Assembly: GCA_037039925.1 (NCBI GenBank) | Contig: JAXRKP010000060.1 | Coordinates: 300,001 to 364,000 of the forward strand | DNA from: Doris montereyensis | Lineage: Eukaryota; Mollusca; Gastropoda; Nudibranchia; Dorididae | Direction of reading: 5' to 3' | Length of the DNA: 64,000 bases | Shown here: in pieces, positions 24,001 to 36,600 of the stretch | Position numbering within the stretch: the stretch's first letter is position 1 | Layout of the letters: the number at the start of each line of letters is the position of its first letter | Position numbers and translations under genes: made by a program | Notes under the pieces: generated by a model | Told to the model about the DNA's origin: nothing | Databases searched by the model: none | Seen by the model: the letters and a program-made list of their open reading frames with translations, nothing else

Positions 24001-27000
24001 TAAATTACATTCACCTAATTTACTGATTATTTAACAAGAGAATAATCAGTGGGTTTATGCTAATCGTTGTATCAAGCAAAGAGAGATTGTCGCAGATGTT
24101 TCAATTTTGCTCAATTGAGTCAAATCTGTTCATTCAGAAAGTCTTTTAAGCCTTCGGAAAGTGTGCACACTATGAGTCCCATGTATGTTAAGTCTTGAAA
24201 TGAATCAAGTGCAAGTTTATCTGAAACCTTTGACAATATGATTATGAGGGGGATCTGTTTTTTTTATTCCACCTCTTTCTGACTAATGGTGAATCTTGGA
24301 AAGTGCCAATATGTCACTTGAGCAAAAGAAACTTACAATGAATTGTATTTGCCAGTGAGTTCTCCATTAAAAACAAAAGTTTTATTGCAGTGTGTTCAGT
24401 CAAATGGTATTGATATTCTCCCTGATCCACATACAACCTGGACTTTTCCTTTGAACTTTTCCTTAGATGAAACAGACGAATACACTCTAAATGTTGTATC
24501 TATTGTTGGCTAGTAGTGTCGTATGGGAGATCACAACTAGTCAAGCATTGGAGAGTATGTTTTTGCCAGGGTTGGTCTTGAGCTTTCTGAAATGTATGAT
24601 TCTGTCAGTATCTTATTTGCTTCTCTTAACTTTCTGAGCAACGTGTTTTTATTATAAATTTTAGGGGTGTGATGGACATTTGGCATCTACCCTCTTGATT
24701 GATTCATTGAATCTTACCTTGTCCACCATATGCAGTGGTCTCGGGGTGAATCGAGAGTTTTGTAAACGTTAGTTTGCATTATCACAGGGTGACAAATAGT
24801 CATCCCAAGGCCATGTCAGTCTCTCGCTTCAAAGGTGACTATGAATAGAGATGACAAGTGCAGTAAAACCATGGAGTTGCACAAGAAATAAAAATTATCA
24901 ATGCAGACATTTTGACAGCTCGAGAAGTTTAAGCCTTTCTTAAAAAACAGTTGTTATAAATGCAGAAAGTATTGAAATGAAAGCTTTACCTCTAATACAG
25001 CTTTTAAACTAGCATTCAGAGTTACATATATTGTCTCTACAGGTCATTCTTCCTTTCAGACATTTTTTTTAACTTAATTTGATTTAAAAACCCTGCCCAA
25101 TTTCAGACCTATAATATTCAATGTAAATCTATTTAAGAAAAACTCACAGATTAGTGGCTAAAGTTGCATTCACCGAGTTTTATTTAGTTGGTATCACAGA
25201 CTGTCAATGTGCAAATGGCCAGTTGCAGGGATCAAACTGAACCCAGGTTCTCTGCAGCATATCTGGTGTGATCGTGAGTACTGATTCAGTGATGCATCCC
25301 TGCAAATCATCCAGGGTTACAGTCAATGAAGGTACATAAACTCTGTCTCTGACATACCCCCACAGAAAAAAGGCATGGTGATCTCGGGTGGGGGGGGGGG
25401 GGGGCACTTGCAAAATCTTGTCTTGTTGTTCAGCATGGCTAATCCACCTGTTTGACAAAGCTCATTGAGATATCTGTGGATGTCAAAATGCCAGTGCCAT
25501 CTTGCTGGAAAAAAAACGAAGTCACCCTCTGCAGTAAGTTGAGGAATGAGTCTCTTGGATTTTATAACCTTTCTGGGTAATCTTGATTGGTAGCGGTGTG
25601 CCCATCAAAGAAGAAAAGACTATGCACAGCTTGCTCTGATACTGCACAGAAGACATTGTATTTTGAGTGAATCGGGTTTCAACTTTCAGCTGGGACGGTC
25701 ACTTTGCCACTGAATATGATATTTGACAGCAGATTGTCACCAGTTTCCATCAATACTTTGAGAAAATTTAAATCTTATATCTTTGTCTCTTTGGTGTTAT
25801 TTTTGGACTAATTGCAGCTTTAGGAATGAAACTGCAGGTTGTGAAATGACTTGTGAGGATAAGAAATATATTTTGTACCATCCCTTTTAACCGTAACATA
25901 ACAGAAGTTCTTGACTATAATATGCTAGATCAAAATATTTTTTTAATTTGATTGAGTATGACATGTAGATGATTTAATTTAATGTCATGTAGGATGGGAT
26001 TCAATCATTTTATAAGCATTATAATCTTGCTGCTAGTATTTCAATGCAGTTTCTTTGTTGTCCCTTCTTTTCAACATTGATTTACTGACACTAATGTTTT
26101 ATTGCATTGCTTGGTAATTTTCTTTTGAAATAAATGTTATAGGTGAATTTTCTTTACACATTTTCCAGGGCAGCAGAGATAACATGAGTATTGTTTTAAT
26201 AGCTTTTGAGGGAGCACCGACTGTCTCAGAGGAAGCTGTGAAAAAGGATAAAGAGCTTGATGAAAAAATTGAGGCGAAAGTTGAAGGCAAGCATAGTTTT
26301 CTCATTTTTCTTTGTGGCATTGCTAATCTGCATTGTCATAAGTTTCTGATTGGAATTAAGCCATTAAAAGGATTAGTACTGCAGTAGCTAACAACTAATG
26401 AAGAGGAACATGAGATACAAATAAAGGCTTCCATTGAAAACAAGACAGGACATAGAAATCTTCGAACATTGCCCTCTTCTTGCCACTGATGAAGAGTTAA
26501 AGGCTTGAAATTTTCTCTGTCCTGTCTCGCTTTCTATCTTTTAGGCCTTTTATAGTTATTTCTATTTCATGTTCCTGCTCATTTGATGGGAATTTGATTT
26601 TAATTTTTACTTGTGTTTGTGTAATATAGAGTGTTCGATAATTGACGATTGGGTGCGAAAAATAAAATTTTCATAGCAAGGTGGGGTTGTTGTCAAGAGG
26701 GTTTATCTAAATGTCTCTCTATATATGATTACAATCGTTTCACCCTGAGAGAAGGGACCAATCCTCGGGGACAACAAAAAGTCGTCTCTTATCCGGACAG
26801 AGTCTTAGATAAATACATGGGGTGTAGCCTAGATAATCATTACGTAGCGGTTACTATTAGACCTTTATCCGCAGAGCTCAGGCAAAGAGGGAGGAGGTCA
26901 TACAAAAAAGATAAGGAAGGATGAAGCAGTAGTGTACAGCTTTTGATAATTTTATTCCTTTTCTTTTTCTACTTATCACAGTACTAGGTAGCTTTTGCAT

Positions 27001-30000
27001 CAAACAATAAAGGCCTCATTCAGTTTTAATCCAGACCATCATCAGTCCTTTTCACTTCTATCAGGGAAAACATGCGTTTGGTTTGCATCGGTTATGGCTG
27101 TGCCATGGATCTGGTCAAGATCTTACGATGACGGTCTGCAAGTGCTTCATGCCGTGCGAACCACGGGTGAATCGTCTTGCTCAGCTGAGAGCCTGACACT
27201 TGATAAGTAGCTGCCAACAGAGATTCTAGGCGTACACCATGATGTAGATGTACAATGACATGTTCCTGGTAGAGATAGAGAGAAACGTGGCATTGCCGAT
27301 CTGATTTAAAATCTTCATTTTATTGCATTGAGTTAAGCAAACAATTTTGCCTTCCGACGAAAGAAAAACCGCCCTCTTAGCCGGTCTGAATTCAGGCCTT
27401 CTGGTACAGAGAGGGTTACGGTAAGGTGGCCGGACTGAAGATATTTGAAGCAGCCTCTTAGGTATAATAATCAAAAATAGGAAAAAATATGTTACACAGA
27501 AAAAGATAGTCCTTACTGGCCTCTTTGGCCACAACCTCTCAGGTGAAGATCACTGTATGTGTATTCATAATTCTGTATAGTTGGCTACGGAGTTTGCTTA
27601 TTTTGAAATGGGGAATCTTATTTTCTTGGGTTGGCTTAAGTTTTAAAGATCAATTAAATTTGGGGTTGGGGGGGGGGGGTGATTATACTTTGTACCTGTG
27701 GCTGGGAGTGAAGACTTTTTAAAATATGATTTATACATACATTATGTTCCTTGAACATGAAAAAAACATTGTTTTAAGCTTGACTCTTGCTTGTTTTGTT
27801 GTCAGAAATTCTTGCTAGAGAACCACAAGAAAATCATGATTTTGTGTACATCTTACATTCTGTGGCAGAAGAATTACAAGACCAATTTCCTCCTGGTGGA
27901 GGCTTTCAGAGCAAGTGAGTAGCTCAACCATTTGCGGAAGATATGTATTTACAACATTGAGGTTACAGTTTTTCTTGCTATTTACGGGAAAGATAGGGAA
28001 GAGATGGAATCTCTGCTGAAATTGGTGACCACAATTTCATGTGCCAAGTGTGACCAGAATAATAGAAAAATTCATTTGATGAGGGAGATAAATGTATTGA
28101 CAGAGTTAGTCTGTCAAAGCGTAAGCCCAAATTAATTCCTATTTTGATTGCAGTTTTAATGGCCAACCTTTAATCCGAGCATCGACTTAAGTCCATTATA
28201 TGTAAACATGGCAACATTCAATTCTTAACTATGGTGATCAGGGAAAGCTTATTATTATAACAGTTATGGCAAGCCAATGCGTCATCCTGTTGACAGAAAG
28301 CGAAACTAGGCTTTGAGAGTCGATTTTGACCGTATAGTTATTAATAGTCTCACATTTTATTACTCTTTTCTGCCGTTATAATATATGGCAAAAAGGTGTT
28401 ATCATTCCAGAACACATAATACAAATTCTATTTCTAAACATAGGATCAGGGTGCGGTGAAAAGAATCTTTTGTATCTTAACATTTTATTAAAACAGTTCT
28501 TCTAGATGTTTTTGAAAATTTTAATTGGATATTGTTATCAGATTTTAAATTATGAGTCTTTCTCTTTTATCCTTATTAATGATAGTATAAGGATAGTTTT
28601 TATCCTCAACTTTGCTACATTGTCTCTTATTTACAAATAATTACCCTCTGTAACATTTTCTGACTGCTTACACTTTCAGGAAATCTGTTATTGAAAGTGT
28701 TTACCATAGACTCCGGCCAAATGAAGATCAAGATGTAAGTAACCAAGCCTTTATTTCAATTTAGATGTTCTACTGTAGTCCATTATTTTTTTTATTTTAA
28801 TATTTGAAATAAACTTCCTAATTGTGTAGCGCTTTACCATTTCATGGTTGAATATCGTCAGCTGAGCGCAAAGGTGAAAGTTCAAGTTCTAGTTGAGCAG
28901 CCTGCCCTGCTGCGTTTACATTTATTGGCCAGAATGATTGCTTTTGGGGGCTTGTTGAACTAGTATACTTTCAGAAGTTTTATTTATGAAGACAGGGTTC
29001 AGATTAGGGAAAGTCATTTATAAATTATTCGTAAAAGTAATGAGAAAGTTTTAGCTTTTAAACATCAGAGGGGGAAACTGAGTTGGTAAACTGTTCAACT
29101 GTGCTGCCAAAAGGTGTGTTGTTGTTTTGTTTTTTATCGGACATTCTCATTTTACTTGTCGATTCCGAGGTTTATTTCTAAGAAGAAAATCTTTTTGATA
29201 TTGATATAAAAAAGGCTTGATGATGAAGATAGTTATAATATATTTGTAGACTGAGTGTCTCTGATAGAAACAATGATTAGTACACACTATAGGCCTTGTA
29301 GGCCTACTAGATCAAGTAATAGTACTACACACATGTGTGTTGACCAAGAACTGAACCTTGAGGTACACCATACTTTAGACTTTAGGGGGACAGAATTAGA
29401 TTCAAATTTATGGCCAATCATTATAGATTGTGTTCTGTCAGACAAGTAAGATCTAAACAACTCAAGGACTCGTCCACTAATTTTTGAAAACTTCATATAT
29501 ATTTTTTTCAGTATTTTCTGATTGATTGTTTCAAAGGCAGCACTTAGGTCAAGTAAGATCAAGAGAACAGATTTTCCACTGTAAAGATATTTGACAATGT
29601 CATTGTGTACCCGCATCAATGCACTTTCTGTACAATGGTTGGGTCGGCAAGCAGATTGGAATTTGGAAAAGGGGGATTTTCATTGAGATATTGGTTCACT
29701 CTTTGTGTCACAATCTTTTCTGTTATTTAAGAGACTAAACTTAGATTAGACACAGGTTGCTCACTATCTAAAGATAGTTTCTTAAGGATTGGTTTCACAA
29801 TGGCATGTTTCAGACTACATGGCGTACCAGGTAAAGACAAGGAACAATTAACAATGTAAGTTATAATCAGTACAGCGGTCTTAGGGCATTTATTAATTAG
29901 CCAAGTTGGGAGATGGTCTAGTGAACATATTTTATTTGGAACTTGCTTCAGGATCATTTCAACTTTAATTTCTGTTACTGGCCTGAAGGTGTTAAAACTT

Positions 30001-30177
30001 CCCAATGATTCCAAAGCTGGTATTACACCAATTAATAGCTCACAGGGTAGGATGTCCAGATACGTCCAGAATGAAATGTTTGTTTTAAACAGAATGATAC
30101 TGTTGGGTTATCAGGTTATGACTTTCTTTTTTATATTTTTGTCCTTTTTCTGTGCTCTCTAGGATGACTTGCCATGA
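20230..30177 (+). CDS. ppm1a: Protein phosphatase PPM1A/PPM1B-like (PP2C), whole gene
   Basis: Metal-dependent Ser/Thr phosphatase of the PPM family; vertebrate relatives act on stress-kinase, SMAD and IKK targets in cytosol and nucleus (family knowledge). Coding exons: 20230-21081, 26169-26286, 27806-27914, 28680-28734, 30163-30177. With indels corrected the product is about 383 residues, the usual PPM1A length. Signature motifs appear in order: [68 protein letters not shown], then GSRDNMS. The metal-binding acidic residues in EMEDAH, FDGH, CDGIWD and SRDN are all present. The last three exons encode the helical PP2C C-terminal domain, ending NEDQDDDLP. Nine frame-breaking indels sit in the first coding exon. 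PPM1A and PPM1B cannot be told apart from this alone. Confidence 0.93.
21682..22070 (+). repeat. Left arm of ~390-bp inverted repeat
   Basis: Reads as an imperfect reverse complement of 23335-23707. Shared words include ACAAAGAAAGG, ATGACCATGC, TCTAATTCTTACCCAAC, GTCAATCATGCA, CATTGGTTGGGG, GATTAACCTC and TGTTTGCTAGG. It lies within PPM1 intron 1. Confidence 0.85.
22071..23334. other. Spacer between inverted repeat arms, nothing recognised
   Basis: AT-rich. A short block at about 22440-22500 (CGCCTTAGTTGTGGATGTGG) matches a block at 62090-62130 in a pecanex intron, so a dispersed repeat is present. No exon is seen. Confidence 0.5.
23335..23707 (-). repeat. Right arm of ~390-bp inverted repeat
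   Basis: Partner of 21682-22070, with about 1.26 kb between the arms. The reverse complement of this arm has a longer open frame (including [20 protein letters not shown]), not clearly assignable to a family. The pair may be two opposed copies of one unknown element or the ends of one element. Confidence 0.85.
24698..24760 (+). repeat. Dispersed repeat copy (GATCTCAGGG family)
   Basis: Contains a diverged form of the block 'TTGAATTTTACCC...ACCATATGCAGTGATCTCAGGGTGAA' shared with copies at about 47014, 61742 and 62898. Confidence 0.5.
25204..25680 (-). pseudogene. mariner/IS630-like transposase relic
   Basis: Minus-strand frames give, in order, [32 protein letters not shown] and then [20 protein letters not shown] with [12 protein letters not shown]. 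This matches the order 'VWCG...FFDG..., FQQDGAPPH, ...FFLWG..KD.VY..., [10 protein letters not shown]' of the mariner/IS630-type DDE core and C-terminus. The catalytic D in QQDG is kept. A C homopolymer at 25389-25406 replaces the 'SPDLTPLD' segment. It lies in PPM1 intron 1, antisense to the gene. Confidence 0.8.
26169..26286 (+). CDS. ppm1a: PPM1 coding exon 2
   Basis: Follows the acceptor TTTTCCAG and begins [13 protein letters not shown], which contains the last metal-binding aspartate and asparagine of PP2C enzymes. It continues through [19 protein letters not shown]. The donor is GC (GAAG|GCAAGC), not GT; the phase-1 join to the next exon restores EEIL, which supports it. Confidence 0.92.
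26395..26590. mobile_element. Penelope-like fragment with hammerhead-like core
   Basis: CTGATGA at 26486-26492, a short stem II (AAG/CTT) and GAAA at 26507-26510 give the hammerhead ribozyme core order. The flanks form an imperfect inverted repeat (AGGAACATGAGAT and AGACAGGACATAG at 26400-26455 against TCTGTCCTGTCT and TTTCATGTTCCT at 26515-26575). Inverted ends plus hammerhead motifs are known for Penelope-like retroelements. Stems I and III look short. Confidence 0.45.
26649..26924 (+). other. Unassigned 91-codon open frame in PPM1 intron 2
   Basis: The frame is compositionally balanced and CpG-richer than its surroundings, with charged C-terminal residues ([14 protein letters not shown]). 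No family was recognised. It is more likely a fragment of an unknown repeat than a host gene. Confidence 0.2.
27806..27914 (+). CDS. ppm1a: PPM1 coding exon 3
   Basis: Acceptor TTGTTGTCAG, donor GTGAGT. It encodes [20 protein letters not shown] and then [17 protein letters not shown], the start of the PPM1A/B C-terminal helical domain. Phases are 1 in and 2 out, matching its neighbours. No indel. Confidence 0.92.
28680..28734 (+). CDS. ppm1a: PPM1 coding exon 4
   Basis: Acceptor CACTTTCAG, donor GTAAGT. Encodes [18 protein letters not shown], matching the last helix of PPM1A/B proteins. Confidence 0.9.
29287..30014 (-). pseudogene. CR1-like LINE reverse transcriptase fragment
   Basis: Minus-strand frames carry [49 protein letters not shown], then [32 protein letters not shown] and [14 protein letters not shown]. 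This is the CR1/L2-group RT order (DPIPT.LLK..., [32 protein letters not shown]). The gap between the two frames (about 29620-29726) and the lost NYR show decay. It lies antisense in the last PPM1 intron. Confidence 0.9.
30163..30177 (+). CDS. ppm1a: PPM1 terminal coding exon
   Basis: Acceptor TGTGCTCTCTAG; reads D-D-L-P-stop (TGA 30175-30177). The acidic DD agrees with the acidic tail of the family. The short terminal exon is supported by phase 0 and a strong polypyrimidine tract. Confidence 0.75.
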   Translation, partial: DDLP

Positions 30178-33100
30178 TACATTATCAGCTGATCAATTCA
30201 AGCAACAGCAGCAACGATGACTGAGCAGTGGCTCCTCTGTACCAAAAGCAAGGAAGATAACAATTGGAGAGACAAAACATCAGTCGATTTCGGTTATGAG
30301 CCTGAAACTCAATTCCTGTATATCAGCGAAGAAATGTGGAGCCCTGTTGTCGGAAGTCCATTTTGGCATAGCAATTTATAAATCCCCTTTAGATATCTCA
30401 TACATCATTTATTTGTTTACACTGACAGCATTCAGGAAAACATATTTTATTCAGAGCTTGGTTCTTTTATTGAATTCATGCAAGAAGAAAGAGCGTTAAG
30501 GATAGAAAATTAAAAGCATTAATTGGTTTCACGGGGCTGATCTCACATCTGTTGCTGTCCTGGGTAGGGTGGCTGTCTTCCACAGTAACCCACTTCATCC
30601 ATTTTACGTTTGGTCATCGTCTCATCATCATTCAGTTATTCCCTCATTTCAGTGTTACACAAATGACAACTTGTTGGGTTTTTTGTTTTTTTTAACTCTT
30701 CTCTTTTTTTCTTTTTTTTGTTATATAATTTAAAACAGACAATTACACTCCCAAACACTGTTCCCCATTTCTAATCATGTATCTGTGTAGTAAATAAGAT
30801 TACCATCTGGGCGAGTGACCCAGTGTTGCATTTTGTGTTATGTAAGGCCTTCGAGAATAGCAAATTGTTGAGAGATGCATAAGTGATTGTTGGATTGCCT
30901 GTTGTAAAATATATAGCTGTATGCAGTTAATTTCATTTTTTCAATTTTCAAACTCATTGTATGAGTCCGTTTTTCCACTTTTCTATTGAGTGCAAATGGT
31001 ATTTGATACATGATTTATATACACATAAATGCACCTATACGATAGACATACTATTCAAACTCACGTTTGTTTGAGATAGCTTATGCGTTCGAAAAGAGAA
31101 CCGTCCTGGCACAACGTGTAAGACACCTTTTCCTCTCTCTTAACAACCTTAAGGTAAGCAGAATGATTTCGAAATCATGCCAGTGTACACTGTATGTTCT
31201 ACTGATGTAGGCACACACACATGCATGCACACATACACACACACACACTGTGATGACATCATGTGATTGAAAGATGACGCCCATATTGGATCACTGGCTT
31301 AAATCTTTGGGGTGGAATGCACAACTTTTTTGGCAGGCGATTATATTCTGTAACCCAAAAGTAGATGAGTAAATCAGATGTCATTTGTTAAAGCACCTAC
31401 TAGGCTCACCATAGCCTTATATTTGATGCAATTCAGAGAAGCATTTATTTAACCCCCTTAGTTTTGATCTATGTGATTGAGAGTGAAAGTATACATAAGA
31501 ATCACTGTTTAGTTCTCCAGTGTTAGTATCATCAATGGGAGGGATGTAGTAAGAATGATTATTATTCTTTTCATTTAATTTTGTTGGATGTGTTGAATTA
31601 TCACACACAGTTGTCAAGGTAACTAAAGGTTGGTAGGCGTAACTATATATTGGTCAGTAGCAACCAGGGAAGAGGATCAAGCCTACACCTGCCAAATTGC
31701 CTGTCTTTTTGTAGTGCAGGTAGTATCTGTTGTGGTGCACTAGTTGTAATCTCTGTGTGTGACCAACTGTGCTGACACAAAGAGTTGTGCATCCTGCCCC
31801 AGATCCTCAGAATGTTCTTGAATCATATGAACTCAGGTTAATATTGAAGCAAGTGTGTTATCTCCCAATTGTTACTTACTTTAAATCAAGACTCGTGACT
31901 TTCAATGGAATCCAGATGTTATCAGAGATGACGTTTTGGTTTTGTTTATTCAGTTGTAGCGATCTTTCCATCTTCTATAATTCAACTGGGTAGTGAACAT
32001 AATTCTAGAAATTGAATTCATAGCAGTTAGTGCTTTTAGAGTGTATATTTAAATAAAAACCTCCCATCCCCCAATGTAGAATTTATGTTCCTTTCGTAAA
32101 AACACATGCTCTTGTGATCTCCGTGGCACTATTGAAATTTCTTTACCATTACGATTGGCTTTCATGTGTTGTATTTTCTCTCTCTCAAAATTTATTTGGT
32201 CTTCATTTTGGCTGTAGGGGTTGTTTTGTGGAAGGTTAATTTGTTTTTTTGTTTGTGTTTTTATTTCGAAGAGGCAGTGAAGGGTTGGATTTATTTCCAT
32301 TTTGTGTTATTGGTGGGGGTTTGTTGGACTGTTTGGGGGTATTATCCTTGATTTGTTACTTTTTCTTTACCTGTTTTGTATTTCCTGTTGTATTTTTTTG
32401 GAATATTTTCTTTTTGTGGCATTGTGCTCTATCACAAATACTATTACATTTTTTCCTCCTCTTCTTTCTATACTCATTTTCTTCAGTTGCAAAAACACTT
32501 GTTGAAAAGAAAGCCCCCATGTGTAGTCAACGTCTTATCACATTAAAAGTTATTACATTTACTATCATTTGCCTTAATAAAACAATGTTCTTCATATCCT
32601 ATTCAACTTATTTTTGACTTAAAGTGCATCAAGTGAAAATTATACACATCCTATCTACTATAAATCAATCAAAACATTATTATCGGTTTTAGTTTTAGAA
32701 GCATCGCTAACGATTTTTGAATGTAGAAATTAAGAATGTGAAGGCATGGCATTGTAAATAATTGCTTGTCAGTATATGATCTAGCTAATTACATCATTAT
32801 CATCTATTCTGAGAGAGCTATATTAAAGTAGAAGACAGACTTGTAAAACAGATGCCATTGTCATTTGATTTGTCATATAATTTGTTTTCATGCCCTTCTT
32901 TCTATCAACGTTCTCAGCACATATGATTGAAATCAAATTTTTCGTATATTTGACAGTATTGAGGCGTTTTCTCTCATAAGTATATTTGTTTTTTAATTTA
33001 AAAACTTTTTCCTTTTGTTTTTATTTCAATTATTATACTGTCGTTAGTGTCATTAATCAGGCGCCCCTCTTCCCCATAAAATCTGTTTGCATCTTGTAAG

Positions 33101-35845
33101 TTTCATGAAGGTATGTTGACAATGCTATTTCCCGATGATGTAGTCATAGTCATAAGAATCAAGTACTGATAAATGTTTCTCTCATGGTAAAATGCATGTA
33201 GACTAGTTCCTTTATCATCATTTTTGGTCATGGCGTAGCTAAAGTTCTCTTCTTGAGTTAGATAAAAAGAGTTTTGTCTAGTTCTTTCCTTAAGGTACAT
33301 GTATTTCATTTTGTTTTTCGGGTTTTATTTATTCATGGGTTGTTTTGTTTTTTGTTGTTTTTTTCCTCCCCCACTTCTATTTAGGCTAGAGATGTAGCCA
33401 AAAGTTCTGAATTTTGTATTTATCTCTTGTATTTTCAGATTTCATGAGAGTGATTAAAATTAAATGTTACATTTTATAATCATGTGTCAGTCTCTGATTC
33501 TTCCAAATATGAGTCAAGTTTCATTTGACAAAGGTGTCTTGTAGTTTGTTGTCATTTTTTTGTCCATAAGGGCAATGCTAATGAATGATTGTAACCCAGC
33601 TTGAAGGAGTCTGTGGAGCAGTTAATTGAGAGCATTCTGACTGGAATAATTGACTGCAAATTATGAAGAAGTTAAGATTAACAAGGTGTACAGGTAATAG
33701 TTTTGACAAACAATATAGTATATAGGCCAATTACATGAAATAATTTTCTGTTACCAGATTTAAATGAAGGAAGAAGAAAAACGAAACAATTGTCAGCAAA
33801 TTTGTTCAAACGTAGTATGATGCAGGGGGCCTACTTTTACTTGTATTAGTATTAGACAAGTCACTGTGTGAGGTAGAGATCATGGATCGTCATTTGAAAA
33901 ATATTAATCAGTTAACTGGAGTGGTATTTTTATTACATTGTGTGCACCACTAAAAACTGCCCCACCTTTGAAGCATTATTATAGTTATAGCTTGGAAAGA
34001 ACGGATCCTAACGTTCTTTTGCCTGATTATAGGATAGGACAAAGTAATCTGCATTCATCATGAAAAGGACAAAGATAAAATCTTTTAGTAAGTGAAAGAA
34101 TGATGAATATTCTTATAGGACCACTAGTCAAGAATTACAACATCGAGTTTCATGCAAATATTTTCACCCCTTCTTACTTACACTTACATTGTTCAGTTGA
34201 ACCTTCGTCCTGTTGACTTACTCTTTGTGGGGGTTTTTTCCATTGAGTTATTTAAGTCTCTTTTAGTTATCCTACCTATAGAAATTTGACTAGACGTGTT
34301 TTTTTATAATTTGTGTGACCCAGGATTGTCCTTTTTTCAACATATCAGATCCTCAACCTGATCAATATTTTCATCTCTGTTCTCATAGTTTGTGGCCTGC
34401 CACTGCTTCTAATTTTTCATCTCCTCTGTAGATCCTAAGATAGTTTTCGCTATCAATGCATTATGCTGCATACCCCTAATATTAGGAAATTCTTGCACGA
34501 TTCAAGCGCCTTTCCAACCTTCCTCCTTGTACAGAATTTCAATGACACCTTTATCAGATGGACTGACTACCGTCGTTGATAAATTATATAGTGTAGTTCT
34601 AGGCTATGTGGGTTAAGATCTCAAATCTTTGATAAGATTGAATGAAGCAAATTGAAAACATCAGAACTAAGTACAGAGAGTTCAACCAACACCTTTGGTT
34701 CAATGGAGGGTTAAAGCATTGACTGATAATTAAGCTTTGGTCGTAGGGATTTAGGACTGAAGCAATATGGCTCCATTTATCGACTTTAATGTAAAAATAC
34801 AAACTATGAACTGGATATAAATCTAGGCTTAGATATCTAAAAGCAACATATCTTATGATTGATTCAAGCTACTACTAAATAAGCACTACATTTACATTGC
34901 ATCGTCTGATTCTCACACTTAATTCGATTGGAACATTCAAAATTTTTCTTTTTGTCATCGATTTGAAACTCATTCATACTTTTTTAAATCTGAATGAATT
35001 AGGCTAAACCGTTTGCAGTAAATGCATTGCAAGAATAGTTGGTTTTATTTCTATGGAATATTGTTGGGATCTGTTGTGTGGTTTTGTTGAAATTCTATCC
35101 CAAAGTTGGGGCAGTTTTTATTGATTTACCCAATGTATTACATATAGTCATGTAGTTTACTTGTGAAACTGTCTATGTGCATGAATGTTTTGTGTTTGGG
35201 CATGGTAAGCTACACGGTACACCGTTGACACCAGTCTATTGAAAAGAAATGAGTACAAAATTCAGGGATGTTATTACTACTACTAGTACTAGTCTACCAA
35301 TTGATGCTTGCTTACAGTCGATTGAACATGAACAAAGGCAAATTAAACTTGTCTGTTCCTAGATTTTAATTTTCCACATGGTTGAGAAAATCAGCAGAAC
35401 GTTTCTTACGTTGAATTGCTCAGATCTCAACGATGATGTTTATGTAGATAAAAAAATTCTTAGTGTTTTTGACTATGCCTATGTCGACCTTTAATATGTT
35501 CTGTGTAGTAGTTTGTAGAATTTATGGTCTGATTACATACTCGACTTCACTTCAACTTCCATTTTAGTATGATTGATATAAGTGAGCATCGACAAGTATC
35601 AGAATTATTATTTCCACTCCACTCAACTGCTGGCTATCTTTGGAAAAACAAGCAACATAATTTAACTTTGCATATTTGATAAGCCAGCATGCATAATGAA
35701 AGAAAATGTATATAATTTGCAAGTAGTATCCAAAATTCATGCTCTAGCAATACAAACTGAAAGATACAATACACATAATATTTGATATTATGTGCTGCAT
35801 CTTTATGACCAGGTGATGCATCAGTCATAGGTCTCTCTTCTTCAG
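30178..35845. other. PPM1 3' UTR and intergenic DNA
   Basis: The 3' UTR of PPM1 begins here and its end is not determinable; AATAAA words occur near 32050 and 32575. A (CA)n patch lies at 31207-31247. The stretch at 32160-32480 is very T/G-rich, giving long hydrophobic frames that are artefacts. No gene is recognised. Confidence 0.5.
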
Positions 35846-35849
35846 TGAC

Positions 35850-36480
35850 AATGCATGGAAATGAAATAAAATAGCTGTCTATTTATACACTGTAAAGATC
35901 TATGATCTTCCACAAGTCTATGCTTTCCATTGAAATTGTAAATCAGTTTGGATTTGTTCCATACTCTGTCATTGTATGACCCCAGCAATTCGTGATCGTG
36001 AATCCCATTGGATCTATTCCATTCTGGGTCTTCCTTTTGCTCTGGCTTGTCACCATCTGTTGTTAAATTTTGAGCCACTGGTTGATTTGGTGGCATTTTT
36101 AGGACATGACCAAACCATTTTATTTTTTGGTTTTATGTAGGCCTACTGTAGACATGGTGTTACTATCGCTTTACTATCAGTCTCTCGGATGATGTTTCTT
36201 AAGTTATAGCTCATTCTGTCTTTCTTTTTGATACCATTGCAGCTTTTCTAAGACGTTTCATTTCACAAGCTGTTATTTTGTTTTGTAATGTCTTATTTAG
36301 GATCCATGTTTGGCATTGATATAATGTTAGTAGAAAAACACTTGATTATCATTGTTTTGTCTTTAAATGGGATACATAGATGAAAGAGCAATGGAGCCAA
36401 TTGATAAGTTATAGCATTGTTCGTGTTTCTTTTTCTGTCCAACTTTCCGTCTTCTACTTCTGTGAATATTCTGCCTAAAC
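35850..36480 (-). pseudogene. LINE C-terminal fragment
   Basis: Minus-strand frames read ITYQLAPLLFHLCIPFKDKT, LTLYQCQTWILN, ACEMKRLRKA, NLRNIIRETDSK, IKWFGHVLKMP and LVEDHRSLQC. This is the conserved order downstream of LINE RT domains (Y.L..LL....I....K, L.YGCETWTL, EMK.LR, RN..IR, WFGHV.RMP). Frame breaks separate the pieces. Confidence 0.75.
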
Positions 36481-36600
36481 TCGTTTCTTTGAGTTTAGTT
36501 TATAACCATAAATTTGTAACTGTATTGGGGTCAAGGTTGTTGGTAATTTTCATGGTCTGTTTTAGCCGATACTTGTGTTCATGTTATGTCCTACTAGGAC

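Noticed and set aside
20230..30177. PPM1 as a processed pseudogene
   Set aside because: Introns with good splice sites are present, so it is not a retrocopy; the indels may still reflect decay or assembly error.
32160..32620. Hydrophobic 122-codon frame as a membrane protein
   Set aside because: T/G-rich low-complexity DNA yields F/L/V strings; there is no start context or homology.
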